NCBI RefSeq assembly: GCF_006783905.1
Contig: NZ_VFPE01000006.1
Span: 62,001-126,000 of the forward strand
Length of the DNA: 64,000 nt
Source of the DNA: Microbacterium kyungheense
GTDB taxonomy: Bacteria > Actinomycetota > Actinomycetes > Actinomycetales > Microbacteriaceae
Direction of reading: 5' to 3'
In this document: one piece after another, positions 17,246 through 25,484 of the stretch
Position numbering within the stretch: the first letter of the stretch is position 1
How the letters are laid out: every line of letters begins with the position of its first letter
Made by a program: the position numbers and the translations under genes
The notes under the pieces: generated by a model
Told to the model about the DNA's origin: nothing
Databases searched by the model: none
Seen by the model: the letters and a program-made list of their open reading frames with translations, nothing else

Positions 17246-17895
17246 TGCGCGGAGCCCGTGCGGGCCTGCAGCACGGCGGCCAGGCGCTCCAGCTGCGACG
17301 CGTCCTCGAGCGCCGAGCCGACCGCCGCGACGCGCACGCCGGCGGCGAGGAACTCCTCGACGTTCGAGGCGTCGAGCCCACCGGTGGCGACGAACCGCAC
17401 CTGCGGGAACGGGCCGCGGATGTGCTTGAACCAGCCGCTCCCGAGCCACGTCGCCGGGAAAGCCTTCAGCCAGGTGAGGCCGAGCGCCACGGCCAGCTGC
17501 ACCTCGCTGGGCGTCGCGACGCCGGGGAGGATCGGGATGCCGGCGGCCTGCGCCGCCCGCACCACGACCGGATCCAGGCCCGGCGACACGAGGTACTCAG
17601 CGCCGGCGTCGGTGGCGAGCGCCACCTGCGCGGGCGTGATGATGGTGCCGGCGCCGACGATCTTGCCGCGTTCCCGGGCCGCAGCGACGACGGCGCGCAG
17701 CGCGCGTTCGTCCTCATCGGTCTGCAGCGGAACCTCGACCGAGTCGATGCCCAGGTCCCACGCCGTCTCGGACAGGCGCACCGAGCGCTCGACGCCCATG
17801 CCCCGCAGGATCGCCATCAGCGGTGCGCCCGCGAAGGCGGTGTCGAACCAGTCGCCGCGCGCGGCGGCATCCACTTCGGTCGTTTCAGGAGTCAT
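17242..17895 (-). CDS. 2-dehydro-3-deoxy-6-phosphogluconate/galactonate aldolase
   Basis: A 217-residue class I aldolase of the KDPG/KHG family that splits KDPG into pyruvate and glyceraldehyde 3-phosphate. Visible elements are LMAILRGM at the start, SVEVPLQTD (general Glu), VGAGTIITPAQV, the pyruvate-binding GVATPSEV and the Schiff-base Lys in WLKAFPATW, then FVATGGLD. The length is normal. It starts 33 bases after the KDG kinase gene and overlaps the GH35 gene by four bases, fitting the last step of the pathway. Confidence 0.93.
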   Translation of the reverse strand: MTPETTEVDAAARGDWFDTAFAGAPLMAILRGMGVERSVRLSETAWDLGIDSVEVPLQTDEDERALRAVVAAARERGKIVGAGTIITPAQVALATDAGAEYLVSPGLDPVVVRAAQAAGIPILPGVATPSEVQLAVALGLTWLKAFPATWLGSGWFKHIRGPFPQVRFVATGGLDASNVEEFLAAGVRVAAVGSALEDASQLERLAAVLQARTGSAQ

Positions 17896-17928
17896 GAGCG
17901 GTGTCCTTGTCGAAGAGTCGTGTGTGGG

Positions 17929-18858
17929 TCACGCGGTCGCGGCCGTGGCGGAGGGCTCGTCGATCGAGTCCGTCGTGGTCTGCAGGGTGCGGGCGGCACG
18001 GGCGTGCCCGGCGCGCAGGCTGTCGGCGAGCGAGTCGCCCGACAGGCGGCCGGCGAGATACCCGCCGGCGAAGGCGTCTCCTGCGCCGACGGCCTCCACG
18101 ACCTCGACGACGAGCGCGGGCTCGAACACGTCGTCGGCGCCCGTGTACACCGTGGCGCCGATCGAGCCGTCCTTCACGACAAGCTCGTCGACGTCCGGCA
18201 GCAGCGCGCGCACGTCGTCAGCGGCGACCGTGCCCCACAGCGTCTCGGCTTCGTCGCGGCCGACGAGCACGATGTCGGCGGTGCGGGCGAGTTCGAGCAG
18301 CGCGGGGGCGGCGGTGGCGGCATCCCACAGGGGAGCGCGGTGGTTGACGTCGAACGAGACGCGCACACCATGCGCGCGCGCCCGATCGATGACCCGGGCC
18401 AGGAAGGAGGCCGCGGAGGAGGAGATGGCCGCGGTGATGCCCGACACGTGCAGCAGGTCGACGCCGTCGAACGACACCGACTCCGCATCGAGCTCGCACA
18501 GCGCCGAGGCGGCCGAGCCGTCGCGGTAGTAGAGCACGCCATTGCCGGGGTCCTTCACGTACAGGCCCGTTCGCCGCGTCTCGTCGTAGACGACGCGTGA
18601 CACGTCCACGCCGCGGGCCGTGAGCTGGCGGGCGATGCGGCGGCCGAGCGCGTCGGCGCCGAGCCGGCTGAACCACACCGCCCGGTGCCCGAGCGCGGCC
18701 ACATGGGCGGCGACGTTCGACTCGGCGCCGCCGGCATCCAGCAGGAACTCGCCGGCGTCGGCGACGGGCACGGCGACCACCGGCGCGACCATGGCCATGG
18801 TCTCGCCGATGGCGAGCAGAGTGCGGGGCATTCCGCCAGCGTAGTCAGGGTGCGGCAT
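17929..18858 (-). CDS. 2-dehydro-3-deoxygluconokinase (PfkB family)
   Basis: A 309-residue ribokinase-fold kinase that phosphorylates KDG to KDPG. LLAIGETMAMVAPV and AGGAESNVAAHVAALG are the KDG-kinase-type substrate end, and VEAVGAGDAFAGGYLAGRL carries the catalytic Asp. ATG at 18858 is preceded by GGAGG at six bases; an alternative ATG at 18831 lies six bases after TACGCT and would be leaderless, giving MPRTLLAIGE, closer to the usual family start. It sits between kduI and the aldolase gene, with a long hairpin element upstream. Assignment as KDG kinase rather than another PfkB rests largely on context. Confidence 0.88.
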   Translation of the reverse strand: MPHPDYAGGMPRTLLAIGETMAMVAPVVAVPVADAGEFLLDAGGAESNVAAHVAALGHRAVWFSRLGADALGRRIARQLTARGVDVSRVVYDETRRTGLYVKDPGNGVLYYRDGSAASALCELDAESVSFDGVDLLHVSGITAAISSSAASFLARVIDRARAHGVRVSFDVNHRAPLWDAATAAPALLELARTADIVLVGRDEAETLWGTVAADDVRALLPDVDELVVKDGSIGATVYTGADDVFEPALVVEVVEAVGAGDAFAGGYLAGRLSGDSLADSLRAGHARAARTLQTTTDSIDEPSATAATA

Positions 18859-18885
18859 CCCTCACCTCCCGATGCGCGGATAAGT

Positions 18886-18946
18886 CGGAGATCCCGCGTG
18901 ACTCGGACGGATCGCGCCGATTCGTCCGAGTCTCGCGGGTTCTCCG
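18886..18946. repeat. Long imperfect hairpin element A
   Basis: Arms 18886-18914 and 18918-18946 are 29 bases with 26 paired (for example ACTCGGACG with CGTCCGAGT), separated by three bases. It lies between kduI (ends 18969) and kdgK (starts 18858), inside the operon. It may attenuate or stabilise the transcript, but it also belongs to a set of similar hairpins in this window with unrelated arms. Confidence 0.75.
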
Positions 18947-18968
18947 AGCGTGGCGCGGTGCGCGCGCG

Positions 18969-19814
18969 TCACCGCAGGTCGGTGACGGGCGCGGCGTCCA
19001 TGTCGTCGAAGGCCTGGTTCTCGCCGGCCATCGCCCAGATGAACGTGTACGCCGACGTGCCGACGCCCGAGTGCAGCGACCACGACGGCGAGATGACGGC
19101 CTGACGGTCGGCGATCACGAGGTGACGGGTCTCTTCGCGCTCGCCCATCAGGTGGATGACGCGGGCGTCCTCGGGCAGGTCGAAGTACAGGTAGCACTCG
19201 GTGCGGCGGTCGTGCGTGTGGGCCGGCATGGTGTTCCACATCGAGCCCGGGTGCAGCTCGGTGACGCCCATGACGATCTGGCAGCTCTTCACGCCGTTCT
19301 CGTGGATGTACTGATTGAGCGTGCGGCGGTTCGAGGTGACCTGGTCGCCGAGCTCGCGCACGGTGCCCTCGCCGGGCGAGACGAGCGCGGCCGGGTACGC
19401 GGTGTGCGCGGGCGCCGAGAAGAGGTAGAACTGCGCGCCCGTCTCGCGGTCGGCATCGGCGAACGAGACGTCCTTGATGCCGCGGCCGAGGTACAGGCAC
19501 GCGCCCTTGACGAGCGTGTAGACCTCGCCGTCGGCGGTGACCGTGCCGGTGCCGCCGACGTTGATGATGCCCACCTCGCGGTGCTCGAGGAAGTAGTCGC
19601 TCCGGATCTCGGGGTAGCCGCCGAGCTCGAGCACGCCGCCGGCGGGGACGGCGCCGCCCAGCACGATGCGGTCGTGGTGGGTGTAGGTCAGGCGGATCTC
19701 GCCCGGCACGAACACGTCGGGGATCAGGTAGGTGTCGCGCAGGTCCTGCGTGGTCATGCCCGGGATCTGGGCGGGGTTGGTCGCGTAGCGCTGCGGGATG
19801 TGCTGCTCGGTCAC
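18969..19814 (-). CDS. kduI: 5-dehydro-4-deoxy-D-glucuronate isomerase
   Basis: A 281-residue cupin isomerase that converts 4-deoxy-L-threo-5-hexosulose uronate (DKI) to 2,5-diketo-3-deoxygluconate. The sequence follows KduI throughout: RYATNPAQIPGMTTQDLRD, LIPDVFVPGEIRLTYTH, LGRGIKDVSF, NQYIHENGVKSCQIVMGVTE, and the zinc-site PAHTHDRRTECYLYF and HLMGEREETRH. GTG at 19814 has AGGAGA seven bases upstream. It sits between kduD and kdgK, matching the pathway order. Confidence 0.96.
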   Translation of the reverse strand: MTEQHIPQRYATNPAQIPGMTTQDLRDTYLIPDVFVPGEIRLTYTHHDRIVLGGAVPAGGVLELGGYPEIRSDYFLEHREVGIINVGGTGTVTADGEVYTLVKGACLYLGRGIKDVSFADADRETGAQFYLFSAPAHTAYPAALVSPGEGTVRELGDQVTSNRRTLNQYIHENGVKSCQIVMGVTELHPGSMWNTMPAHTHDRRTECYLYFDLPEDARVIHLMGEREETRHLVIADRQAVISPSWSLHSGVGTSAYTFIWAMAGENQAFDDMDAAPVTDLR

Positions 19815-19865
19815 GAGTCTCTCCTGGTTCTGCGTGTTCTGTTCGGGTGTGAGGATGCCGGCGGC

Positions 19866-20630
19866 CTAGCGGACGAGCCAGCCGCCGTCGACGGGGATGA
19901 TGGCGCCGGTGACATAGGCCGCGGCGTCCGACGCGAGGAACACGAAGACGCCCTGCAGGTCGGACGGCGTGCCCCAGCGGCCGGCGGGGATGCGCGACAG
20001 GATCGACGCGGCGCGGTCCTCGTCTGCCCGCAGCGGCGCGGTGTTGTCGGTGGCCATGTAGCCCGGCGCGACGGCGTTGACGGTCACGCCGGCGGCGGCC
20101 CACTCGTTCGCGAGCGCCTTGGTGAGACCGGCGACCGCGTGCTTCGAGGCGGTGTAGGCGGGGACGAGGATGCCGCCCTGGAACGAGAGCATCGAGGCGA
20201 CGTTGACGATCCGCCCGCCACCCTGCGCGATCATGTGCCGACCGGCCGCCTGCGACAGGTGGAACACGGCGTCGAGGTTGATGGCGAGCACGTCGTCCCA
20301 GTCCGACATCGGGTAGTCGACGGCGGGGGAGCGGCGGATCGTGCCGGCGTTGTTCACGAGGATGTCGAGACCGCCGAGCTCGGCGACGACCTCGTCCACC
20401 GCCGACGACAGCTCGTCCGGAGTGGCCGAGACGAGATCGCGCTGCACGCGGTGCACGCGGCGGCCGGTCTGCTCGATGAGCGCGGCGGTGTCGGACGCGT
20501 CGCCGCGGTCGAGCAGCGCGACGTCGGCGCCGGCCTCGGCCAGCGCGAGAGCCGCGCCCTGGCCGAGCCCGCGACTGGAGCCGGTGACGAGGGCGACCTT
20601 TCCGTCGAGGCGGAACGAGTCGAGGATCAT
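19866..20630 (-). CDS. kduD: 2-dehydro-3-deoxy-D-gluconate 5-dehydrogenase (SDR)
   Basis: A 254-residue classical short-chain dehydrogenase with TGSSRGLGQG (NAD site), NNAGTIRRSP, the catalytic Ser in VASMLSFQGG and YTASKHAVAG, ending GAIIPVDGGW. NNAGTIRR and the SFQGG motif are typical of KduD, which reduces 2,5-diketo-3-deoxygluconate to KDG. Its ATG overlaps the FAH gene stop as ATGA, implying coupled translation. Because that partner is a FAH-family hydrolase, an additional role on a 2-keto-3-deoxy sugar acid is possible. Confidence 0.92.
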   Translation of the reverse strand: MILDSFRLDGKVALVTGSSRGLGQGAALALAEAGADVALLDRGDASDTAALIEQTGRRVHRVQRDLVSATPDELSSAVDEVVAELGGLDILVNNAGTIRRSPAVDYPMSDWDDVLAINLDAVFHLSQAAGRHMIAQGGGRIVNVASMLSFQGGILVPAYTASKHAVAGLTKALANEWAAAGVTVNAVAPGYMATDNTAPLRADEDRAASILSRIPAGRWGTPSDLQGVFVFLASDAAAYVTGAIIPVDGGWLVR

Positions 20631-21514
20631 GCGATGGCCTCCTGGGCGTCGGCGGTCGCCGGCGCGGCGGCGACGAAACGGGTGGTGAGCTCGCCGATGC
20701 CCGAGATGCGCACGGTGACGGCGTCGCCGGGAGCGAGCGGGCGGTGTGCCTCCTGGGCGTCGGGGAGCTTCTGCGGGGTGCCGGTCGACACGACGTCGCC
20801 CGGCTCGAGGGTGAGCACCTGGCTCAGGTGGTGGATGACGTACGCGACGCTGAAGATCGTGGTCGAGGTGGACTGCGACACGGTCACGACCCCGTCGCGC
20901 ACGACCTCGACCAGGAGGTCCTGCGGGTCGCCGACCTCGTCGGGCGTGACGACCCAGGGGCCGAGCGGGGCGAACCCGTCGGAGCACTTGCCGAGCGCCC
21001 ACTGGCTCTGCCGCCGCTGCCACGCGCGGTCGGATACGTCGTTGAGGATCGTGTAGCCCCCGACGTGGTCGAGCGCCTCCTCGAGCGACACGCGCTGGGC
21101 CCGGCGGCCGATGACGACCCCCACCTCGCCCTCGTAGTCGACATCGGTCGCGCCCGGCGGGATCACGACCGGTTCGGTCGGTCCGGCGAGCGTGTTCGAG
21201 GTCTTGACGAAGACGTCGGGGTACTCGGGGTCGTTGGCCGTCGGGTCCACGCCGTCGGGCACGTGCCCGCGGTAGTTGTACCCGAGGCACAGGATCTTGC
21301 CGGGCGTGACGGGGGCGACGAGCGCGCCGTCATCGAGAAGCGGCAGCGACGAGGCATCGGTCGCGTCGACCGCCGCCTGCGCCGCATCGAGGGCCGCGGC
21401 ATCCGCGAGCAGCTCCGCGACGGATCCGGCGAGCCCACCGAGATCGAGCAGCCGGTCGCCGACGACGGCGGCGGGCCGGGGCCCGGTCTCGCCGGCGTAC
21501 GTGACGAGTCTCAC
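20627..21514 (-). CDS. Fumarylacetoacetate hydrolase family protein
   Basis: A 295-residue protein with the FAH C-terminal domain: ILCLGYNYRGH, the metal-binding VDYEGEVGVVIGRRA and GGYTILNDVSDRAWQ, KCSDGFAPLGPWVV and VVSTGTPQKLPD. Relatives cleave or hydrate beta-diketo acids such as 2,4-diketo-3-deoxy-L-rhamnonate or -fuconate, or decarboxylate oxaloacetate. It overlaps GH88 upstream (GTGA) and KduD downstream (ATGA), so it is tightly coupled to the pathway, but the standard DKI route needs no FAH enzyme. It may handle a co-released deoxysugar acid. Confidence 0.9.
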   Translation of the reverse strand: MRLVTYAGETGPRPAAVVGDRLLDLGGLAGSVAELLADAAALDAAQAAVDATDASSLPLLDDGALVAPVTPGKILCLGYNYRGHVPDGVDPTANDPEYPDVFVKTSNTLAGPTEPVVIPPGATDVDYEGEVGVVIGRRAQRVSLEEALDHVGGYTILNDVSDRAWQRRQSQWALGKCSDGFAPLGPWVVTPDEVGDPQDLLVEVVRDGVVTVSQSTSTTIFSVAYVIHHLSQVLTLEPGDVVSTGTPQKLPDAQEAHRPLAPGDAVTVRISGIGELTTRFVAAAPATADAQEAIA

Positions 21515-22695
21515 CAGTACTTCTTCCACTCGGGCTTGGCGACCCGCATGAGGGCCTCGAGGTAGAAGTAGTCGCCCCACAGGGTGCCCTCGTCGACGCC
21601 GTTGCCCTTCGGCAGGTCGTACACGGAGTGCAGGATGAGGGCGTCCGAGTCCTCGGCGGCCGCGGGCGTGTAGTTCGCGATGAGCGAGGCCAGGATCGCG
21701 TGCGCCCGGGCCGTCCACTCGGCGGCGCGGCCGGCATCCACCTCCACCGAGGCGAGCTCGATCAGGCCGCACACCGCGATCGCGGCGGCCGAGCTGTCGC
21801 GCGGGGCGTCGCTGCCGTCCGTGTAGACGAGGTCCCAGAACGGCACGTCGTCGGCGGGGAGGTGACGCAGGAAGTACTCGGCGCAGCGACGGGATGCCTC
21901 CAGCAGCTGCTCGTCGCCGGTCACGGCGTAGTTCATCGCGAAGCCGTAGATGCCCCACGCCTGACCGCGCGCCCAGCATGACTCGTCGGCCGCACCCTGT
22001 TCAGTGCCGCCGCGCAGGGCCTCGCCGGTCTCGGCGTCCCAGTAGAAGGTGTGGAAGGTCGAGTCGTCCTCGCGCAGGATGTGCTCGCGCAGCTGGGCGG
22101 TGTGGCGGCGCACGGCGTCGTCGAACCGCGGCTCGCCGGTCTGCTCGCCGGCCCACGTCAGCAGCGGCATGTTCATGAGGCTGTCGATGATGGTCCGACC
22201 GCGCTGCGCAGGGTCCGACAGGTCGCCCCACGCCTGGATGATGCCGGCCGGCTCCAGGAAGCGGCGCATCAGGTGGTCGGCGGCCAGCAGCGAGGCGTCG
22301 CGCGCGGCCTCGTCGGCGCCGAGCCGCCACGAGGCGACGGTCGACAGCGTGTAAAGGAACCCGAGGTCGTGGGTGTCGAGGTCCTCTTCGGCGCGCACGC
22401 GGCGCTCGAAGTCGGCCACGTCGACGAGGGCGGCCTCGCGGTAGTCCTCGGCGCCGGTGAGCTCCCACGCGAGCCACAGCATGCCGGTGCGGAAGCTGGT
22501 GGTCCAGCCGCGGTTGCCGCCGAGCGGGATGCCGCCCTCGGCAGGACGCGGCTCGTACCGGTCGTCGACCGTGGTGTCGTCGGGGTACGCGGGGCCGAAC
22601 TTCGCGATGTTGCGGCGGATCGTCGACAGGGCGTCGGCGATGGCGTCGTCGACCTGGGGGGCTTTCGTGCCCGAAGCAGGCGAGGTGGACGTCAT
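21511..22695 (-). CDS. Unsaturated glucuronyl hydrolase, glycoside hydrolase family 88
   Basis: A 394-residue alpha/alpha-barrel enzyme that removes the 4,5-unsaturated uronic acid left by polysaccharide lyases, using hydration of the double bond. Marks of the family are TTSFRTGMLWLAWELTG, the Asp in DTHDLGFLYTLS, the second Asp in IIDSLMNMPLLTWA, ESCWARGQAWGIYGFAMNY and the C-terminal YDLPKGNGVDEGTLWGDYFY. There is no signal peptide: it works on imported oligosaccharides. It follows DUF624 and overlaps the FAH gene. The product rearranges to DKI, the substrate of KduI encoded three genes downstream. Confidence 0.94.
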   Translation of the reverse strand: MTSTSPASGTKAPQVDDAIADALSTIRRNIAKFGPAYPDDTTVDDRYEPRPAEGGIPLGGNRGWTTSFRTGMLWLAWELTGAEDYREAALVDVADFERRVRAEEDLDTHDLGFLYTLSTVASWRLGADEAARDASLLAADHLMRRFLEPAGIIQAWGDLSDPAQRGRTIIDSLMNMPLLTWAGEQTGEPRFDDAVRRHTAQLREHILREDDSTFHTFYWDAETGEALRGGTEQGAADESCWARGQAWGIYGFAMNYAVTGDEQLLEASRRCAEYFLRHLPADDVPFWDLVYTDGSDAPRDSSAAAIAVCGLIELASVEVDAGRAAEWTARAHAILASLIANYTPAAAEDSDALILHSVYDLPKGNGVDEGTLWGDYFYLEALMRVAKPEWKKYW

Positions 22696-22738
22696 GGAGG
22701 AATCCTTCGGAGTTGGAGGAGGAGTGGATGCCGCGGCC

Positions 22739-23446
22739 TCAGGCGCGTGCGGCGGCCGTCTCGTCGAGATCGAGCACAGGTCGGAGGGTGAAGCGGGAGT
22801 TCGTCCACGCGAGGTACAGGGCGGCGGATGCCGTCAGCCCGAGGCCGAGCGCCGGCGCGGTGGCGAACACCGCGGCCTGCACCGCGAACGCGACGAGCGA
22901 CACCGCCGTCAGGTACCAGCGCCGCAGGCCCAGGTGCAGGCTCGCGCGCAGCACGTCGCGGAACCGCGCCTGCGGGACCTCCGCGAACGCGACCAGCGAC
23001 AGCAGGCCGGCGCCCAGGGCGAGGAGGCCGAGCACGCCCAGCAGCGGGACCGTGAACACGGCTGCCGGCGAGGCCGCCAGCATCCGCACGTCCACCAGCA
23101 GCACGACGATCACCGCGGTGACGGCTGCGCCGATCACGAGTGCGCGCCACCAGGTGTCGCGCAGGCCGGCGACGAACGCGCGGATCGGGCCGAGCCCGCC
23201 CGCGCCGTGCTCGCGGAACGCGCGGAACGCGGCGGCGACACCCGGCGCGGCGAGCGGCGCGGCGAGCGCGAGCAGCGGCCACGAGTAGGCGGGGTCGGTC
23301 GTCACGAGCAGCGCCACGAGCGGCAGGCACGAGATCACCAGCAGCAGGTTCACGATCAGGCCGAGGTAGATCATCCCGATGAGGGACGCCCACGTGTCGT
23401 GCGGGACGAGGCCGTTCAGCTTGGAGAGGAAGCCGTTCTTGCTCAT
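22739..23446 (-). CDS. DUF624 (YesV-like) membrane protein
   Basis: A 235-residue integral membrane protein with about five to six hydrophobic segments (GMIYLGLIVNLLLVISCLPL, ALVIGAAVTAVIVVLLV and others) and the DUF624 DPAYSWPLL/GLRDTWWRAL region. Family members sit beside sugar ABC permease genes in polysaccharide-use loci, where their role is unclear; an accessory to the importer is often assumed. It starts four bases after the second permease gene and precedes GH88. Confidence 0.88.
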   Translation of the reverse strand: MSKNGFLSKLNGLVPHDTWASLIGMIYLGLIVNLLLVISCLPLVALLVTTDPAYSWPLLALAAPLAAPGVAAAFRAFREHGAGGLGPIRAFVAGLRDTWWRALVIGAAVTAVIVVLLVDVRMLAASPAAVFTVPLLGVLGLLALGAGLLSLVAFAEVPQARFRDVLRASLHLGLRRWYLTAVSLVAFAVQAAVFATAPALGLGLTASAALYLAWTNSRFTLRPVLDLDETAAARA

Positions 23447-23450
23447 GGCG

Positions 23451-24413
23451 TCACCCCTTCAGCCCGCTCGTCGCGATGCCCTCGACGAAGTACTTCTGGC
23501 CGAGCAGGAAGATGACCGCGATCGGGATGACCGAGATCGTCAGACCCGCGAACAGCAGCGCGTAGTTGGTGTCGAACAGGTTCGAGACGAAGCCCTTGAG
23601 ACCGAGCTGGATCGTCCACAGGTCGGGGTTGCGCAGGTAGATGAGCGGCCCGAGGTAGTCGTTCCAGGTGTTGACGAACGTCAGCAGGGTGAGGCTCGCC
23701 AGCGCCGGGATCGACAGCGGCAGCATGATCTTGCGCCAGATCGCGTACTCGCTGAGGCCGTCCAGGCGCGCGGCCTCCGACAGCTCCTCGGGGATCGTCT
23801 CGTAGAACTGCTTCATCAGGAACACGCCGAACGCGCCGAACGCCTGCAGCAGGATGATCGACCACAGGGTGTTCGACACCTTGAAGTTCGACAGCATGAT
23901 GAACTGCGGGATCATGTACGACTGCCACGGCACGGCGATCGTTCCGACGTAGAGCAGGAACAGGACGTCGCGGCCGCGGAAGCGCATGCGGGCGAAGCCG
24001 TACGCGGCGAACGAGCCCGTCAGCACCTGCAGGAAGGTCACGACGACCGCGAGGAACAGCGTGTTGCGGATCCAGACCAGCATGTTCGACTGGGTCCAGA
24101 TGTCGACGTAGTTCTGCCACACCCAGGTCTCGGGCAGCCACTTGATGGGCACCGAGAACACCTCGTTCGAGGACTTGAACGAGCTCAGCACCATCCACAC
24201 GAACGGCGTCAGCAGGCCGATCGCGAAGATGATCAGGGCGATGTACATCAGGATGCGGCCGATGCGGCGTCCCGGGGTCAGCTTCTCGCCGTCCCGGCCG
24301 CGCTTGGGCTCGTTGCCGTCGGCCAACTTGCGCAGGCTCCGCACGGCGGCGGTGGGAGGCGTGAAGTCCGAGACCAGGCGGTCGGCGGCATCCTTCTCGA
24401 GCTGCTCGGCCAT
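23451..24413 (-). CDS. Carbohydrate ABC transporter permease, MalG type
   Basis: A 320-residue inner-membrane permease. After a charged N-terminus (about 60 residues) there are six membrane helices beginning ILMYIALIIFAIGLLTPFVW, with the EAA loop EELSEAARLDGLSEYAIWRK contacting the ATPase. The ATG overlaps the upstream permease stop by one base (TGATG). With the partner permease and lipoprotein it forms a CUT1 oligosaccharide importer. No MalK/MsmX-type ATPase gene occurs in this window, so an ATPase encoded elsewhere must energise it. Confidence 0.95.
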   Translation of the reverse strand: MAEQLEKDAADRLVSDFTPPTAAVRSLRKLADGNEPKRGRDGEKLTPGRRIGRILMYIALIIFAIGLLTPFVWMVLSSFKSSNEVFSVPIKWLPETWVWQNYVDIWTQSNMLVWIRNTLFLAVVVTFLQVLTGSFAAYGFARMRFRGRDVLFLLYVGTIAVPWQSYMIPQFIMLSNFKVSNTLWSIILLQAFGAFGVFLMKQFYETIPEELSEAARLDGLSEYAIWRKIMLPLSIPALASLTLLTFVNTWNDYLGPLIYLRNPDLWTIQLGLKGFVSNLFDTNYALLFAGLTISVIPIAVIFLLGQKYFVEGIATSGLKG

Positions 24414-25345
24414 CACTTGTTCCCCCTCTTGTTCCACAGGAACTGGATGATGGTGACGATGATGCACATGAAGAACAGCACCACCGCGGCCGCCGACGCG
24501 TAGCCGAACTGGCTCTCTTCGAAGCCCTTGCGGTAGATGAACTGCGACATCACGAGCGTCGACTGACCCGGACCGCCGTCGGTCATGACGAGGATGAGGT
24601 CGAAGATCTTGAACGAGTTGATCGTCAGCATGACGGTGACGAAGAACATCGTCGGGCGCAGGCTCGGCAGGGTCACGTTGGTGAACCGCTGCCACGTGTT
24701 CGCGCCGTCCATGCGCGCCGCTTCGTGCAGCTCGCGCGGCACCGTCTGCAGGCCCGCGAGGAACAGGATCATGTAGTAGCCCATGTCGCGCCACGTCGAC
24801 ACGATCACCACGGCCGGCATCGCCCACTCGGGCGACGTGAGCCAGCCGGGAGGGTTCTGGATGCCGATGAACTTCAGGAACTCGTTGATCGGGCCGTACT
24901 CGGGGCTGAAGAGCAGGTTCCACACGACCGCGATCGCGACGATCGAGGTGATGTAGGGGAAGAAGGCGGCGGTGCGGAAGAACGCGACACCGCGGAGCTT
25001 GTTGTTCAGCAGCAGCGCCAGGCCCAGCGAGACGACGATCGTCAGCGGGATGTGCATCACCGAGTAGTAGAGGGTGTTGACGACCGAGATGCGGAAGCTG
25101 CCGTCGCCCATGAGGCGCGTGAAGTTGGCGAGCCCGATGAAGTCGGCCTTGCCGAAGACGTTCCAGTTCGTGAACGCCATGTAGAAGAGGATGACGATCG
25201 GCACGAGCGTGAGGACGCCGAAGCCGATGAAGTTGGGGAGGATGAAGCTCCACCCGATGAGGGTGTTGCGCAGGCGCAGCTTCGAGCGCCGGCGGCGCGC
25301 GGGCGGCGGCGCGGTGCCGGCCTCGGTGGCGGTGATGGTCGCCAT
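24413..25345 (-). CDS. Carbohydrate ABC transporter permease, MalF type
   Basis: A 310-residue permease with a short Ala/Pro/Arg-rich start, a first helix WSFILPNFIGFGVLTLVPIV and the EAA loop PRELHEAARMDGANTWQRF. It pairs with the next gene as the heterodimeric CUT1 channel. ATG at 25345 has CTGGAGGT well placed; the longer frame from 25423 would cross a hairpin and is rejected. A terminator-like hairpin and a palindromic repeat separate it from the binding-protein gene, consistent with lower expression than the lipoprotein. Confidence 0.95.
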   Translation of the reverse strand: MATITATEAGTAPPPARRRRSKLRLRNTLIGWSFILPNFIGFGVLTLVPIVILFYMAFTNWNVFGKADFIGLANFTRLMGDGSFRISVVNTLYYSVMHIPLTIVVSLGLALLLNNKLRGVAFFRTAAFFPYITSIVAIAVVWNLLFSPEYGPINEFLKFIGIQNPPGWLTSPEWAMPAVVIVSTWRDMGYYMILFLAGLQTVPRELHEAARMDGANTWQRFTNVTLPSLRPTMFFVTVMLTINSFKIFDLILVMTDGGPGQSTLVMSQFIYRKGFEESQFGYASAAAVVLFFMCIIVTIIQFLWNKRGNK

Positions 25346-25386
25346 GGCGGACCTCCAGAGGGGCCTGTCGGGAGTGGGTGCTGGTG

Positions 25387-25425
25387 CGGTGCCCGGCCCG
25401 CCCGCGGGGAGCGGACCGGGCACCG
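25387..25425 (-). terminator. Intra-operon hairpin after the binding-protein gene
   Basis: CGGTGCCCGGCCCGC pairs with GCGGACCGGGCACCG (one mismatch) around a nine-base loop, between the solute-binding-protein gene and the first permease. Hairpins here commonly end or protect most transcripts so that the lipoprotein outnumbers the permeases. Confidence 0.7.
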
Positions 25426-25433
25426 GGTATCAG

Positions 25434-25478
25434 TCCTTCGACGGGCTCAGGAACCGCGGTCCCTGAGCGGTCGAAGGG
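25434..25478. repeat. Palindromic CCTTCGAC-GCTCAGG repeat
   Basis: TCCTTCGACGGGCTCAGGA and the inverted CGGTCCCTGAGCGGTCGAAG form an imperfect inverted repeat of about 22-base arms. The CTGAGC-GTCGAAGG sequence resembles a dispersed intergenic repeat of Microbacteriaceae genomes. It lies next to the intra-operon hairpin, and its own function is unknown. Confidence 0.65.
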
Positions 25479-25484
25479 GATCGA

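Noticed and set aside
15449..17449. Longer GH35 frame starting at 17449
   Set aside because: It would run inside the aldolase gene; the GTGA overlap at 17245 is the coherent start.
19071..21056. Plus-strand frame of 661 codons across kduI-kduD-FAH
   Set aside because: It is antisense to three well-recognised genes and has shadow composition.
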